Below are positions 1 to 8,683 of a stretch of DNA of 64,000 nucleotides, in pieces. The stretch is from the NCBI RefSeq assembly GCF_910585845.1, contig NZ_CAJUHF010000018.1, positions 1-64,000 on the forward strand. The letters are read 5' to 3'. The notes beneath the pieces are model-generated. The model saw only the letters and a list, made by a program, of their open reading frames with translations, did not search any database and was not told the origin of the DNA. The stretch is from an uncultured Bacteroides sp. (lineage in GTDB: Bacteria; Bacteroidota; Bacteroidia; Bacteroidales; Bacteroidaceae). The position numbers and the translations under genes are program-made. Numbering within the stretch: position 1 is the stretch's first letter; every line of letters begins with the position of its first letter.

Positions 1-60
1 TGGCAACACTATACTCTTGACATCTTCTTCGCCCACCGGAAAAATCCGCTGACCCTTCAT
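1..60 (-). CDS. possible 5' end of a leftward gene, cut by the window edge
   Basis: An open frame on the minus strand runs from an ATG at 58-60 to base 1 and leaves the window. It reads MKGQRIFPVGEEDVKSIVLP, with codon choice like its neighbours. The frame is also open upstream to a TAG at 97-99, so a GTG at 61-63 is an alternative start. Only about 20 codons are visible and I do not recognise the family. It would be the next gene after the rplQ terminator. Confidence 0.3.
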   Translation of the reverse strand, partial: MKGQRIFPVGEEDVKSIVLP

Positions 61-200
61 CACCCAAAATGTCCAACCTGCCGAAAAAAAATATCCCTAT
101 CCTTGTCTGTGCACTTCCCGCTACCTATAATTCAAGCATAGGCTTAATATGCAAAGTATATATCTATTAACAGAATACATGCTGAGTAAACACAAAAAAA

Positions 201-226
201 ACCGCCCCCTTAATAAGGGAACGGCT
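201..226 (-). terminator. terminator after rplQ
   Basis: On the minus strand a GC-rich stem (GCCGTTCCCTT against AAGGGGGCGGT, using G-U pairs, loop ATTAA) is followed by a run of T (193-200). It ends the alpha operon about 25 bp after the rplQ stop. Confidence 0.85.
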
Positions 227-250
227 CTTATATCGGAAAGTATCGTTAAC

Positions 251-733
251 TTATTCTGCTTTAGCTTCCTCAGCTGCGGGCACTTCTGCCACCGGAGTTG
301 CAGGCTCTGCAGCAGCCTTCTTAGAACGACGAGTACGTGTAGCTTTCTTAGCCACTTTTTCCTTCGCCATGTTCTCATTGTAGTCAACGAGTTCAATAAA
401 ACACATTTCTGCATTATCTCCCAAACGATGACCAGTCTTAATGATACGCGTATAACCACCCGGACGATCAGCAATCTTCACTGAAATCTCCTTGAACAAT
501 TCTGTTACAGCATACTTATCCTGCAAGTTGCTAAATACAACACGACGAGAATTTGTCGTGTCATCCTTTGACTTCGTAATCAAAGGCTCTACAAACTTCT
601 TCAGAGCTTTAGCCTTTGCAACAGTCGTAGTGATTCTTTTGTGCTTGATCAAAGAACATGCCATGTTAGCCAACATCGCATTTCTATGAGAAGCAGTACG
701 ACCTAAATGGTTGAATTTTTTATTATGTCTCAT
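251..733 (-). CDS. rplQ: 50S ribosomal protein L17 (bL17)
   Basis: Last gene of the alpha operon. L17 binds domain III of 23S rRNA near the exit tunnel. Residues 1-115 match the conserved fold, starting MRHNKKFNHLGRTASHRN. The remaining ~45 residues are an Ala/Lys/Glu/Pro-rich tail, so the protein (160 aa) is clearly longer than the ~127 aa E. coli form; such low-complexity tails are common in Bacteroidetes L17. The start is 3 bp after the rpoA stop, and a terminator follows. Confidence 0.98.
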   Translation of the reverse strand: MRHNKKFNHLGRTASHRNAMLANMACSLIKHKRITTTVAKAKALKKFVEPLITKSKDDTTNSRRVVFSNLQDKYAVTELFKEISVKIADRPGGYTRIIKTGHRLGDNAEMCFIELVDYNENMAKEKVAKKATRTRRSKKAAAEPATPVAEVPAAEEAKAE

Positions 734-736
734 TTT

Positions 737-1729
737 TTATTCTTTATCTAATTTATATTTAGAAATATCGGTTCCAAACGAAAGATTCAGACTATCCAGC
801 AAATCATCAAGCTCGGTCAGCGATTTCTTTCCAAAGTTTCTGAATTTCAGCAGATCCGTCTTGTTGAATTGTACCAAATCACCTAATGTTTCTACATCAG
901 CAGCCTTCAAACAATTGAGAGCACGAACTGACAAATCCATGTCAACGAGTTTAGTCTTCAACAATTGACGCATGTGCAGTACTTCTTCATCAAATTCTTC
1001 ATTACCATCTACATCGTTGCTTTCCAATGTGATCTTTTCATCAGAGAAAAGCATAAAATGATATATCAGAATCTTAGCAGCTTCTTTCAGAGCGTCCTTT
1101 GGATGAATGGAACCATCGGTAGTAATCTCAAGTACCAATTTATCATAGTCCGTCTTTTGTTCAACACGGAACGGTTCAATCTGATACTTTACATTACGTA
1201 TCGGGGTATAAATAGAATCGATAGGGATTACGTTAACATCCGTACAATATTCACGGTTTTCGTCAGCCGGAACATAACCACGTCCTTTGTTAATCGTAAT
1301 ATCGATTTGCATTGTTGCTTTAGAATCTAAATGACAAATAACCAATTCAGGATTTAACACTTCAAATCCAGTCAAATACTTACCTATGTCACCTGCTTTA
1401 AATTCACTAGAATTTTCGATCGTGATACTGACTTTCTCACTCTCAAATTCTTCAACTACTTGCTTGAATCTCACCTGTTTCAGATTCAAGATAATGCTAG
1501 TAACATCCTCTCTAACTCCCGGAACACTAGAGAATTCGTGCTCAACACCATCTATCTTTATAGTAGTGATAGCAAAACCCTCCAATGAGGAAAGAAGGAT
1601 GCGGCGCAGGGCATTACCTACAGTAATACCGAAACCAGGCTCCAACGGACGGAATTCAAATTTGCCGAATCGAGAGTCCGCTTCCAACATTAATACTTTA
1701 TCAGGTTTTTGAAATGCTAATATCGCCAT
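737..1729 (-). CDS. rpoA: RNA polymerase alpha subunit
   Basis: 330 aa, a normal length. The N-terminal domain (about 1-230) dimerises and holds beta and beta'; it contains the early GNALRRILLSSLEG motif typical of alpha. A linker leads to the C-terminal domain (about 250-320), whose helix-hairpin-helix region (LNCLKAADVETLGDL) is preceded by the arginine that in E. coli (R265) contacts UP-element DNA and activators. It lies between rpsD and rplQ as in most bacteria, so polymerase supply is tied to ribosomal protein expression. Confidence 0.99.
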   Translation of the reverse strand: MAILAFQKPDKVLMLEADSRFGKFEFRPLEPGFGITVGNALRRILLSSLEGFAITTIKIDGVEHEFSSVPGVREDVTSIILNLKQVRFKQVVEEFESEKVSITIENSSEFKAGDIGKYLTGFEVLNPELVICHLDSKATMQIDITINKGRGYVPADENREYCTDVNVIPIDSIYTPIRNVKYQIEPFRVEQKTDYDKLVLEITTDGSIHPKDALKEAAKILIYHFMLFSDEKITLESNDVDGNEEFDEEVLHMRQLLKTKLVDMDLSVRALNCLKAADVETLGDLVQFNKTDLLKFRNFGKKSLTELDDLLDSLNLSFGTDISKYKLDKE

Positions 1730-1743
1730 GAAATTAATTATTT

Positions 1744-2349
1744 TTATTTAGAATACAATTCTACGATCAAATGCTCTTTAATGTTTTCCGGAATGTCTGC
1801 TCTTTCAGGAACATGCAACAGCTTACCCACTTTAGAGTTATCATCCCATTCCAACCAAGGATACTTGCTATGATTAAAACCAGCCAGTGAATTAGCAATC
1901 ACTTCCAAAGATTTAGATCTTTCACGTACACCAACTACCTGACCAGGTTTTACTGCATATGAAGGAATATTTACCACTTCACCATCTACAGTAATATGCT
2001 TGTGACCTACCAACTGACGAGCAGCAGCACGAGTAGGAGCAATACCCAAACGGAATACTACATTATCAAGACGGCTTTCCAACAACTGAAGGAGCACCTC
2101 ACCGGTAATACCTTTTGCTGTAGCTGCCTTTTCAAACAAGTTACGGAATTGTTTTTCTAAAACTCCATAGGTGTATTTGGCTTTCTGTTTCTCACGAAGT
2201 TGAACACCATATTCAGAAGTTTTTCTCTTTCTTGAATTGCCGTGCTGTCCGGGAGGATAATTTTTCTTAGACAAAACTTTATCTGCTCCAAAGATACCTT
2301 CACCGAATTTACGGGCTATTCTTGATTTTGGTCCAGTATATCTAGCCAT
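1744..2349 (-). CDS. rpsD: 30S ribosomal protein S4 (uS4)
   Basis: 201 aa. S4 nucleates assembly of the 30S body by binding the 16S five-way junction and contributes to decoding accuracy and the mRNA entry helicase. The S4 RNA-binding domain is at about 90-150 (LESRLDNVVFRLG..., then GHKHITVDG). The N-terminus (MARYTGPKSRIARKFGEG) has no zinc-binding Cys cluster, so this is the zinc-independent form. It follows rpsK after an unusually wide 116 bp gap. Confidence 0.99.
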   Translation of the reverse strand: MARYTGPKSRIARKFGEGIFGADKVLSKKNYPPGQHGNSRKRKTSEYGVQLREKQKAKYTYGVLEKQFRNLFEKAATAKGITGEVLLQLLESRLDNVVFRLGIAPTRAAARQLVGHKHITVDGEVVNIPSYAVKPGQVVGVRERSKSLEVIANSLAGFNHSKYPWLEWDDNSKVGKLLHVPERADIPENIKEHLIVELYSK

Positions 2350-2465
2350 TTCTTTTAATTTTTAATTGTTTTATTCATGAACTCAATTTGTTGCAGCCGC
2401 GATTACAGAGAGAAATTAATGCAATCCAATAACAAAATCAAGATCATATTTATTAAAGGTAAATC
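2350..2465. other. wide rpsK-rpsD spacer
   Basis: 116 bp without a gene, large for this tightly packed operon. It is AT-rich, with no strong hairpin and no exact TAnnTTTG box; the nearest match (CAAAATCA on the plus strand) misses one base. In E. coli S4 represses the alpha operon by binding an mRNA leader, so a structured leader here would be plausible, but I cannot show one. Confidence 0.3.
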
Positions 2466-2855
2466 TTAAACTCTACGTCTTTTCGGAGGACGACAACCAT
2501 TATGTGGAAGCGGAGTTACGTCAATGATTTCTGTAACTTCGATACCTGCACCGTGAATAGTTCTAATAGCAGACTCACGACCGTTACCTGGACCCTTCAC
2601 ATACGCTTTTACCTTTCTAAGGCCAAGATCAAATGCTACTTTTGCACAATCTTGGGCAGCCATTTGTGCTGCATAAGGAGTATTCTTTTTAGAACCTCTA
2701 AATCCCATTTTTCCGGCAGATGACCAAGAAATAATCTGCCCTTCACTATTTGCAAGAGAAACAATAATATTGTTGAAAGATGAATGAACATGTAACTGTC
2801 CATTAGCGTCAACTTTCACATTTCTCTTCTTTGCTGCAACTGTTTTTTTTGCCAT
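2466..2855 (-). CDS. rpsK: 30S ribosomal protein S11 (uS11)
   Basis: 129 aa. S11 forms part of the platform and the mRNA exit site. Recognised by HVHSSFNNIIVSLANSEGQ near residue 22 and the Arg/Lys-rich end NGCRPPKRRRV, which closes the family in nearly all bacteria. Ten base pairs separate it from rpsM upstream. Confidence 0.99.
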   Translation of the reverse strand: MAKKTVAAKKRNVKVDANGQLHVHSSFNNIIVSLANSEGQIISWSSAGKMGFRGSKKNTPYAAQMAAQDCAKVAFDLGLRKVKAYVKGPGNGRESAIRTIHGAGIEVTEIIDVTPLPHNGCRPPKRRRV

Positions 2856-2866
2856 ATCAACAATTA

Positions 2867-3247
2867 TTATTTAGTAGCTTTTTTCTTATTTGCAACGGTT
2901 TTCTTCCTACCCTTACGAGTACGAGCATTGTTTTTAGTGCTTTGACCTCTTACAGGCAAGCCGATACGATGACGTACACCACGGTAACAACCAATATCCA
3001 TCAAACGTTTGATATTCAATTGAATTTCCGAGCGAAGATCACCTTCAACTTTAAATTCCGCACCAATGATCTCACGAATCTTGGCAGCTTGATCGTCCGT
3101 CCAGTCTTTCACTTTCAGGTCTTTATCAACACCAGCTTTATCTAAAATTTTTGCTGAACTACTACGACCTATTCCATAGATATAGGTCAACGCAATTTCA
3201 CCTCTCTTATTTTGAGGCAAATCTACACCAACTATTCTTATAGCCAT
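2867..3247 (-). CDS. rpsM: 30S ribosomal protein S13 (uS13)
   Basis: 126 aa. S13 sits in the 30S head and contacts the P-site tRNA through its basic tail and the 50S subunit through bridges B1a/B1b. The start MAIRIVGVDLPQNKRGEIALTY and the body motif YRGVRHRIGLPVRGQ are diagnostic. The last ~20 residues are almost all Lys/Arg/Ala, the tRNA-contacting tail. Confidence 0.99.
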   Translation of the reverse strand: MAIRIVGVDLPQNKRGEIALTYIYGIGRSSSAKILDKAGVDKDLKVKDWTDDQAAKIREIIGAEFKVEGDLRSEIQLNIKRLMDIGCYRGVRHRIGLPVRGQSTKNNARTRKGRKKTVANKKKATK

Positions 3248-3281
3248 ATACTAAATTATTTTTTTTGCAAAAATAATAATA

Positions 3282-3398
3282 TTATCCTTGACGTTGTTTA
3301 TACTTAGGATTTTTCTTGTTAATAACATACAAACGGCCATTGCGTCTAACGATCTTACATTCTGGCGTACGTTTCTTTAAAGATGCTCTTACTTTCAT
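3282..3398 (-). CDS. rpmJ: 50S ribosomal protein L36 (bL36)
   Basis: 38 codons plus TAA, read directly from the sequence: it begins MKVRASLKKRTPECKIVRR and ends KYKQRQG. L36 is a late-assembling 50S protein. Classic L36 carries a C-C-C-H zinc ribbon; here there is a single Cys (in PECK), so this is the zinc-free form. It lies between infA and rpsM, its usual place. Confidence 0.97.
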   Translation of the reverse strand: MKVRASLKKRTPECKIVRRNGRLYVINKKNPKYKQRQG

Positions 3399-3406
3399 AT
3401 CTTAAA

Positions 3407-3625
3407 TTATTTATATCTAAATACAATTCTTCCTTTCGACAAATCGTAAGGAGACATTTCGACTCTTACCTTATCACCCGGCAGGATTTTAATATAATGC
3501 ATTCGCATCTTACCGGAAATATGCGCAGTAATCTCATGTCCGTTTTCTAATTCAACACGAAACATTGCATTAGACAATGCTTCAACTATAACTCCATCTT
3601 GTTCTATTGCTGATTGTTTAGCCAT
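3407..3625 (-). CDS. infA: translation initiation factor IF-1
   Basis: 72 aa, exactly the family length, one S1/OB fold. Start MAKQSAIEQDGVIVEALSNA and the motif GHEITAHISGKMRMHYI are standard. IF-1 occupies the A site during initiation and helps IF-2 and IF-3. It lies between map and rpmJ; adk, which many bacteria carry between secY and map, is absent here. Confidence 0.99.
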   Translation of the reverse strand: MAKQSAIEQDGVIVEALSNAMFRVELENGHEITAHISGKMRMHYIKILPGDKVRVEMSPYDLSKGRIVFRYK

Positions 3626-3634
3626 ATTAATTTT

Positions 3635-4432
3635 TTAAATTGCTTTATCTCCTAATACTTCCTCAACATCTTTAAACGATGATAAGATATCTGCTTTACC
3701 AGCTCTCACAGCAATTGTATGCTCGAAATGCGCTGCATAAGATCTATCTTTTGTCCTCACCGTCCAGCCGTCACGTTCCATTACTATTTGGCAACTACCT
3801 TGCGTAATCATTGGTTCAATAGCAATACAAAGACCTTTTTTCAACATTGAACCACAACCACGTCTACCATAATTGGGCACTTGAGGATCTTCATGCATTG
3901 CTTTACCAATACCATGACCGACAAATTCACGCACTACACCATAAGAATTAGATTCACAATGTTGTTGCACTGCATATCCAATATCTCCTAGTCGCTTCCC
4001 TTGAACAGCATTTTCAATTCCAAGATATAATGCCTCTTTAGTAACTTTCAGTAATTTGCGAACTTCTTCATCCACTTCTCCTACACAAAATGTATAAGCA
4101 GAATCCCCACAAAAACCATCCATATAAGTACCACAATCAACCGATACAATATCCCCCTCTCTCAGTACTACATCACCAGGAATGCCATGCACTACTTGCT
4201 CATTTACAGATGTACAAATAGAAGCAGGAAATGGGTCACCACATTGATTCGGAAAACCTTTAAAAGTAGGAATAGCGCCATTGTCTCTAATGAACTCTTC
4301 CGCCACTTTATCCAATTCTTTTGTAGTTACTCCAGGCTTTATAACCTTAGCTATCTCAGCCAATGTTTTTCCTACAAGCAAATTACTCTTGCGGAGCAGC
4401 TCTATTTCATCTTCTGTCTTAAGAAATATCAT
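3635..4432 (-). CDS. map: type I methionine aminopeptidase
   Basis: 265 aa. Removes the N-terminal Met of new proteins with a two-metal centre. The ligands can be placed in order: two Asp in VDCGTYMDGFCGDSAYTF, His in GHGIG, Glu in IEPMI, and the late Glu in HFEHTIAV. The start MIFLKTEDEIELLRKSN is normal. It follows secY by 11 bp, as in the spc operons of many phyla. Confidence 0.99.
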   Translation of the reverse strand: MIFLKTEDEIELLRKSNLLVGKTLAEIAKVIKPGVTTKELDKVAEEFIRDNGAIPTFKGFPNQCGDPFPASICTSVNEQVVHGIPGDVVLREGDIVSVDCGTYMDGFCGDSAYTFCVGEVDEEVRKLLKVTKEALYLGIENAVQGKRLGDIGYAVQQHCESNSYGVVREFVGHGIGKAMHEDPQVPNYGRRGCGSMLKKGLCIAIEPMITQGSCQIVMERDGWTVRTKDRSYAAHFEHTIAVRAGKADILSSFKDVEEVLGDKAI

Positions 4433-4443
4433 CTCAAAAAAGA

Positions 4444-5787
4444 TTAATATGCAGCTACATTACCATTGCGGCCTTTAATACGACCAGACTTCAATAAACC
4501 GTCATAATGTCTCATCAACAAATGACTTTCTACTTGTTGAAGAGTATCAAGTACCACACCTACAAGAATCAACAAAGATGTACCACCAAAGAATTGAGCA
4601 AACTCAGCTTTTACGCCAAATACACCAGCAAACGCAGGCATAATGGCAACTAAAGCCAAGAAGAAAGAACCAGGCAAAGTAATACGTGACATAATCACAT
4701 CAATATACTCAGCTGTTTGTTTTCCTGGTTTAATACCCGGAATAAAACCATTGTTTCTCTTCATATCTTCAGCCATCTGAGTTGGGTTAATAGAAATTGC
4801 AGTATAAAAATACGTAAACAATATAATTAATACTGCAAAAATCAAATTATACAAGAAACTTGTATGATCAGTCAATGCACGAACAAAACCGCTTAAATCA
4901 TTTAGATTCGAAAAACCAACAAGAGTGATAGGAATGAACATGATTGCCTGAGCAAAAATAATAGGCATCACGTTGGCTGCATTCACCTTCAAAGGAATAT
5001 ATTGTCTGGCACCACCATATTGCTTGTTACCCACAATTTTCTTTGCATATTGAACAGGAATCTTTCTAGTACCTTGTACCAAAAGGATAGCAAATGCAAT
5101 AACAACAAGTAGAACAACAAGCTCTATCAAAAACATTACCAAGCCACCAGTCTTATCCGTCATACGAGAAATCAATTCTTGAAATAAGGACTGCGGCAGA
5201 CGAGCAATAATACCAATCATGATAATCAGCGAAATACCATTACCAATCCCCTTATCAGTAATTCTCTCACCAAGCCATAAAATAAACATGCTACCTGCTG
5301 CCAAAATGATGGTAGAGGTAATCATAAACAGAGTCCAATCTAATGAAGCATTTAAGGAAGGACCGGCCTGCATTTTAAGATTAAGCAAATAAGAAGGAGC
5401 CTGAACCAATAAAATTATAATTGTTAAATAACGAGTATACTGATTCATTTTTCTTCTGCCACTCTCGCCCTCACGTTGAAGCTTTTGGAAATATGGAACT
5501 GCAATTCCCAACAACTGAATAACAATTGAAGCAGAAATATAAGGCATGATCCCCAATGCAAAAATAGATGCATTTGAGAATGCTCCTCCCGAAAACATAT
5601 TTAATAAGGCTAAGAGACCCTCACTTGTCTGTTGATGCAATTGTGTCAGCATTGCCGGATTAATTCCTGGCAAAACTACATACGAACCGAAGCGGTAAAT
5701 TGCCACAAACAATATGGTAATGAGGATCCGTTGTCTCAGATCCTCAATATTCCATATATTCTTTAATGTTTCAATAGCTTTTCTCAT
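4444..5787 (-). CDS. secY: preprotein translocase subunit SecY
   Basis: 447 aa with ten hydrophobic segments; the central channel subunit of SecYEG in the inner membrane. The start MRKAIETLKNIWNIEDLRQRIL, the plug and first loop region (FSGGAFSNASIFALGIMPYIS) and the cytoplasmic loop GTRKIPVQYAKK are typical. Its partner secE is at 30459-30650 in the same leftward block. The SecY 5' end lies 4 bp after the rplO stop. Confidence 0.99.
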   Translation of the reverse strand: MRKAIETLKNIWNIEDLRQRILITILFVAIYRFGSYVVLPGINPAMLTQLHQQTSEGLLALLNMFSGGAFSNASIFALGIMPYISASIVIQLLGIAVPYFQKLQREGESGRRKMNQYTRYLTIIILLVQAPSYLLNLKMQAGPSLNASLDWTLFMITSTIILAAGSMFILWLGERITDKGIGNGISLIIMIGIIARLPQSLFQELISRMTDKTGGLVMFLIELVVLLVVIAFAILLVQGTRKIPVQYAKKIVGNKQYGGARQYIPLKVNAANVMPIIFAQAIMFIPITLVGFSNLNDLSGFVRALTDHTSFLYNLIFAVLIILFTYFYTAISINPTQMAEDMKRNNGFIPGIKPGKQTAEYIDVIMSRITLPGSFFLALVAIMPAFAGVFGVKAEFAQFFGGTSLLILVGVVLDTLQQVESHLLMRHYDGLLKSGRIKGRNGNVAAY

Positions 5788-5791
5788 TGAA

Positions 5792-6238
5792 TTAGAGTTT
5801 TACTACACTTCCACCAGCAGCTTCAATGGCAGCAACAGCAGTCTTAGAGAATGCATGAGCTTGCACATCCAACTTTGTAGTCAAAGTTCCATTACCTAAT
5901 ACTTTTACTAACTGATTTGAAGAAATAAAGCCAGCAGCAACAAAGTCAGCAATACAAACAGAATTTAATTGCTTTGCTTCAGCAAGCTTCTGAATTGTAT
6001 CCAAATTGATCGCCTTATATTCTACACGATTAATGTTCTTAAAACCAAACTTAGGAACACGACGTTGAAGAGGCATCTGTCCACCTTCAAAACCAATTTT
6101 CTTAGAATAACCAGATCTTGATTTAGCGCCTTTATGACCTCTAGTAGAAGTACCTCCCAAACCAGAACCCGGACCACGTCCAATTCTCTTTCTTGTTTTA
6201 GTAGACCCTTCTGCAGGTTTTAAATTACTTAAGTTCAT
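5792..6238 (-). CDS. rplO: 50S ribosomal protein L15 (uL15)
   Basis: 148 aa from the start MNLSNLKPAEGSTKTRKRIG; an in-frame ATG 12 bp further up (6250) would add MNYN, which the family lacks. L15 is a late assembly protein linking several 23S rRNA domains. The Gly/Arg/Lys-rich N-terminal extension (RIGRGPGSGLGGTSTRGHKG) threads into rRNA; the C-terminal half is globular. Confidence 0.98.
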   Translation of the reverse strand: MNLSNLKPAEGSTKTRKRIGRGPGSGLGGTSTRGHKGAKSRSGYSKKIGFEGGQMPLQRRVPKFGFKNINRVEYKAINLDTIQKLAEAKQLNSVCIADFVAAGFISSNQLVKVLGNGTLTTKLDVQAHAFSKTAVAAIEAAGGSVVKL

Positions 6239-6268
6239 ATTGTAATTCATTTTATATTCAACAAATAA

Positions 6269-6445
6269 TTACTTAACAATGGCAACCAAGTGTTTAACCT
6301 TATCCACCATTCCAAGAATTGAAGGAGTAGATTCGTGCTCAACCACACGATTCAACTTATGAAGTCCCAGTGCATCGAGAGTTCTTTTCTGATCTGCCGG
6401 AGCACCAATTCTACTTTTAACTTGTTTAATCTTTATAGTCGACAT
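6269..6445 (-). CDS. rpmD: 50S ribosomal protein L30 (uL30)
   Basis: 58 aa starting MSTIKIKQVKSRIG. The frame extends 12 codons upstream into rpsE, but the start at 6443-6445 is chosen because of family length and a very strong ribosome binding site, GATAAGGAGG (6451-6460), five bases before it. The TAA inside that site is also the rpsE stop codon. L30 binds 23S rRNA domain II. Such a Shine-Dalgarno is unusual for Bacteroidetes. Confidence 0.97.
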   Translation of the reverse strand: MSTIKIKQVKSRIGAPADQKRTLDALGLHKLNRVVEHESTPSILGMVDKVKHLVAIVK

Positions 6446-6450
6446 ATATT

Positions 6451-6460
6451 CCTCCTTATC
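6451..6460 (-). promoter_or_regulatory. strong Shine-Dalgarno of rpmD
   Basis: GATAAGGAGG on the minus strand, 5 bases before the rpmD ATG. It contains the TAA stop of rpsE, so termination of S5 and initiation of L30 share bases. Confidence 0.75.
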
Positions 6461-6971
6461 CTCTAAATACTTTTTCAACACTAATTCCTCTATTTTGAGC
6501 TACCATACGTGCATCACGCATTTCGCCCAATGCCATAATAGTAGCCTTCACCAAGTTATGCGGATTAGAGGAACCTTTTGATTTTGCTAAAACATCAGTA
6601 ATACCAACGCTTTCAAGTACAGCACGCATTGCACCACCTGCAACCACACCAGTACCATGAGAAGCCGGTTTGATAAATACTTCTGCACCACCAAACTTAG
6701 CTGATTGTTCATGAGGAACAGTACCTTTCAACACAGGCACTCTTGTCAAATTCTTCTTTGCAGACTCAACTCCTTTAGCAATAGCAGCAGTAACTTCTCC
6801 TGCCTTACCAAGCCCCCAACCGATGATACCTTCTTCATTACCTACAACAACAATTGCAGAAAAGCTAAAAGTTCTACCACCTTTAGTAACTTTGGTCACA
6901 CGATTAATAGCAACCAAACGGTCTTTCAATTCTATATCGTTTGTAATCTTAACTCTATTATTAATTGCCAT
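6456..6971 (-). CDS. rpsE: 30S ribosomal protein S5 (uS5)
   Basis: 171 aa. S5 lines the mRNA entry channel and affects decoding accuracy. The double-stranded RNA-binding-like N-domain (about 10-75) includes RVTKVTKGGRTFSFSAIVVV and VGNEEGIIGWGLGKAGEV; the C-domain follows with VFIKPASHGTGVVAGGAMR. It sits between rplR and rpmD with normal order. Confidence 0.99.
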   Translation of the reverse strand: MAINNRVKITNDIELKDRLVAINRVTKVTKGGRTFSFSAIVVVGNEEGIIGWGLGKAGEVTAAIAKGVESAKKNLTRVPVLKGTVPHEQSAKFGGAEVFIKPASHGTGVVAGGAMRAVLESVGITDVLAKSKGSSNPHNLVKATIMALGEMRDARMVAQNRGISVEKVFRG

Positions 6972-6976
6972 AATGA

Positions 6977-7321
6977 TTAAAATTTAAGTCCACCGTTACG
7001 AGCAGCATCAGCCACTTCTTTTACTCTCCCATGATACAAATAACCATTACGGTCAAAAACAACAGCAGTAATACCTGCTTCTTGAGCTCTCTTGGCGATC
7101 AACTCTCCTACTTTTGCAGCCTGTTCTTTTTTAGGCAACTTTTCAGTCATGCCCAAAGAAGATGCTGCAGCCAAAGTCTTTCCACCCAAATCATCAATAA
7201 GTTGAACGTAAATTTGCTTATTGCTTCTAAAAACACTCATACGCGGACGTTCAGCAGTACCTGACACTTTGTTGCGTACTCTATATTTAATTTTAATTCG
7301 TCTTTCTATTTTTGTTGTCAT
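6977..7321 (-). CDS. rplR: 50S ribosomal protein L18 (uL18)
   Basis: 114 aa. L18 carries 5S rRNA into the large subunit together with L5 (rplE, in the same operon). Signature: RIKIKYRVRNKVSGTAERPR near the N-terminus and AAKVGELIAKRAQEAGI and FDRNGYLYHGRVKEVADAAR in the second half. Confidence 0.99.
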   Translation of the reverse strand: MTTKIERRIKIKYRVRNKVSGTAERPRMSVFRSNKQIYVQLIDDLGGKTLAAASSLGMTEKLPKKEQAAKVGELIAKRAQEAGITAVVFDRNGYLYHGRVKEVADAARNGGLKF

Positions 7322-7342
7322 AATATTCTAATTTTATGTAAA

Positions 7343-7912
7343 TTACTTAGCACCGGCAGATTTACCAGACTTTCTACGAATTTCTTCACCAACAAACTTA
7401 ATACCTTTACCTTTATACGGCTCGGGTTTACGGAAAGAACGTATCTTAGAGCAAACTTGACCCAACAATTGTTTATCGCAAGATTCTAAAATTATAAGTG
7501 GATTCTTATTTCTTTCAGATTTTGTTTCTACCTTGATCTCAGCAGGTAACTGTATGAAGATATTGTGTGTGTAGCCCAAAGCTAATTCAATAATATTACC
7601 TTGATTTGAAGCACGATAACCTACGCCGACAAGTTCCAATTCTTTCTTGTATCCTTCAGATACACCTACAACCATGTTGTGAACCAGAGCACGATATAAG
7701 CCATGAAATGCATGTTTTTGCTTAGGGTTATCCAACATTGCATCTTCATTTTCACTCAAAGTCACATGGCCATCTTCGATGCTAACATTGATAGCAGGAT
7801 TTACATATTGGCTAAGCTCGCCTTTGGGTCCCTTTACTGTAACCACATTTTCTTTCAAAGTAACAGTTACACCAGCGGGAATACTAATGGGTAATTTTCC
7901 TATTCTTGACAT
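7343..7912 (-). CDS. rplF: 50S ribosomal protein L6 (uL6)
   Basis: 189 aa, two copies of the L6 fold (about 1-82 and 83-170). Starts MSRIGKLPISIPAGVTV; ends with the conserved EPYKGKGIKFVGEEIRRKSGK. L6 sits at the base of the L7/L12 stalk near the GTPase centre. A Shine-Dalgarno GGAGG (7921-7925) lies 8 bases before the ATG and abuts the rpsH stop. Confidence 0.99.
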   Translation of the reverse strand: MSRIGKLPISIPAGVTVTLKENVVTVKGPKGELSQYVNPAINVSIEDGHVTLSENEDAMLDNPKQKHAFHGLYRALVHNMVVGVSEGYKKELELVGVGYRASNQGNIIELALGYTHNIFIQLPAEIKVETKSERNKNPLIILESCDKQLLGQVCSKIRSFRKPEPYKGKGIKFVGEEIRRKSGKSAGAK

Positions 7913-7920
7913 TGCTAATT

Positions 7921-7930
7921 CCTCCTATTA
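7921..7930 (-). promoter_or_regulatory. Shine-Dalgarno of rplF
   Basis: TAATAGGAGG on the minus strand; its first TAA is the rpsH stop codon and GGAGG is 8 bases from the rplF ATG. Confidence 0.65.
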
Positions 7931-8323
7931 ATAAACATAACACAAAACTTCGCCACCAATTTTCAAATCAGCAGCTTCTTTGTTTGTCATAACTCCTTTG
8001 GAAGTAGATATTATAGCAATACCCAAACCATTAATAACTCGCGGCATGTCCTTATAACCAGTGTATTGACGCATACCCGGAGAAGAAATTCTCTCCAATT
8101 TCTTTATTGCATTTACCTTATTCACTGGGTCATATTTCAAGGCTACTTTAATAGTACCTTGAGGACCATCTTCTACAAACTTGTAATTAAGAATGTAGCC
8201 TTTCTCAAAAAGAATCTTTGTGATTTCTTTTTTCAAATTTGAAGCGGGAACTTCAACTACTCTGTGCTTTGCTTGAATAGCGTTCCGCAACCTCGTCAAA
8301 TAATCTGCTATTGGATCAGTCAT
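7928..8323 (-). CDS. rpsH: 30S ribosomal protein S8 (uS8)
   Basis: 131 aa. S8 binds helix 21 of 16S rRNA and organises the central domain; in E. coli it is the translational repressor of the spc operon. N-terminus MTDPIADYLTRLRNA and C-terminus ISTSKGVMTNKEA...GGEVLCYVY match the family. Confidence 0.99.
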   Translation of the reverse strand: MTDPIADYLTRLRNAIQAKHRVVEVPASNLKKEITKILFEKGYILNYKFVEDGPQGTIKVALKYDPVNKVNAIKKLERISSPGMRQYTGYKDMPRVINGLGIAIISTSKGVMTNKEAADLKIGGEVLCYVY

Positions 8324-8377
8324 ATAATAAAAAATTAAATTAATCAGGCCTACCCTGACAATATTTAAACCAAAAAT

Positions 8378-8677
8378 TTACCAGCTTGCTTTCTTTACAC
8401 CGGGAATAAGACCGTTGGAAGCCATCTCACGAAATTGGATTCTTGAGATACCAAATTGACGTATATATCCTTTAGGACGTCCTGTCAATTTACAACGATT
8501 ATGCATACGAATCGGGTTAGAATTCTTAGGCAAGTCTTGCAGTTTCTGTGCAGCTTCAAATGCTTCTGCAGGATCACCCGTTCTAACTGTCTGTTTCAAT
8601 GCAGCTCTTTTTTCGGCATATTTGGCTACTAATTTAGCGCGTCTTACTTCACGCGCTTTCATTGATTCCTTTGCCAT
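8378..8677 (-). CDS. rpsN: 30S ribosomal protein S14 (uS14), zinc-free form
   Basis: 99 aa, the long form of S14. It has one Cys (HNRCKLTGRPKGYIRQFG) and no CxxC pairs, so it is the C-minus version that does not need zinc. It packs into the 30S head. Standard position between rplE and rpsH; the start MAKESMKAREVRRAKLV is normal. Confidence 0.99.
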   Translation of the reverse strand: MAKESMKAREVRRAKLVAKYAEKRAALKQTVRTGDPAEAFEAAQKLQDLPKNSNPIRMHNRCKLTGRPKGYIRQFGISRIQFREMASNGLIPGVKKASW

Positions 8678-8683
8678 AATTTA

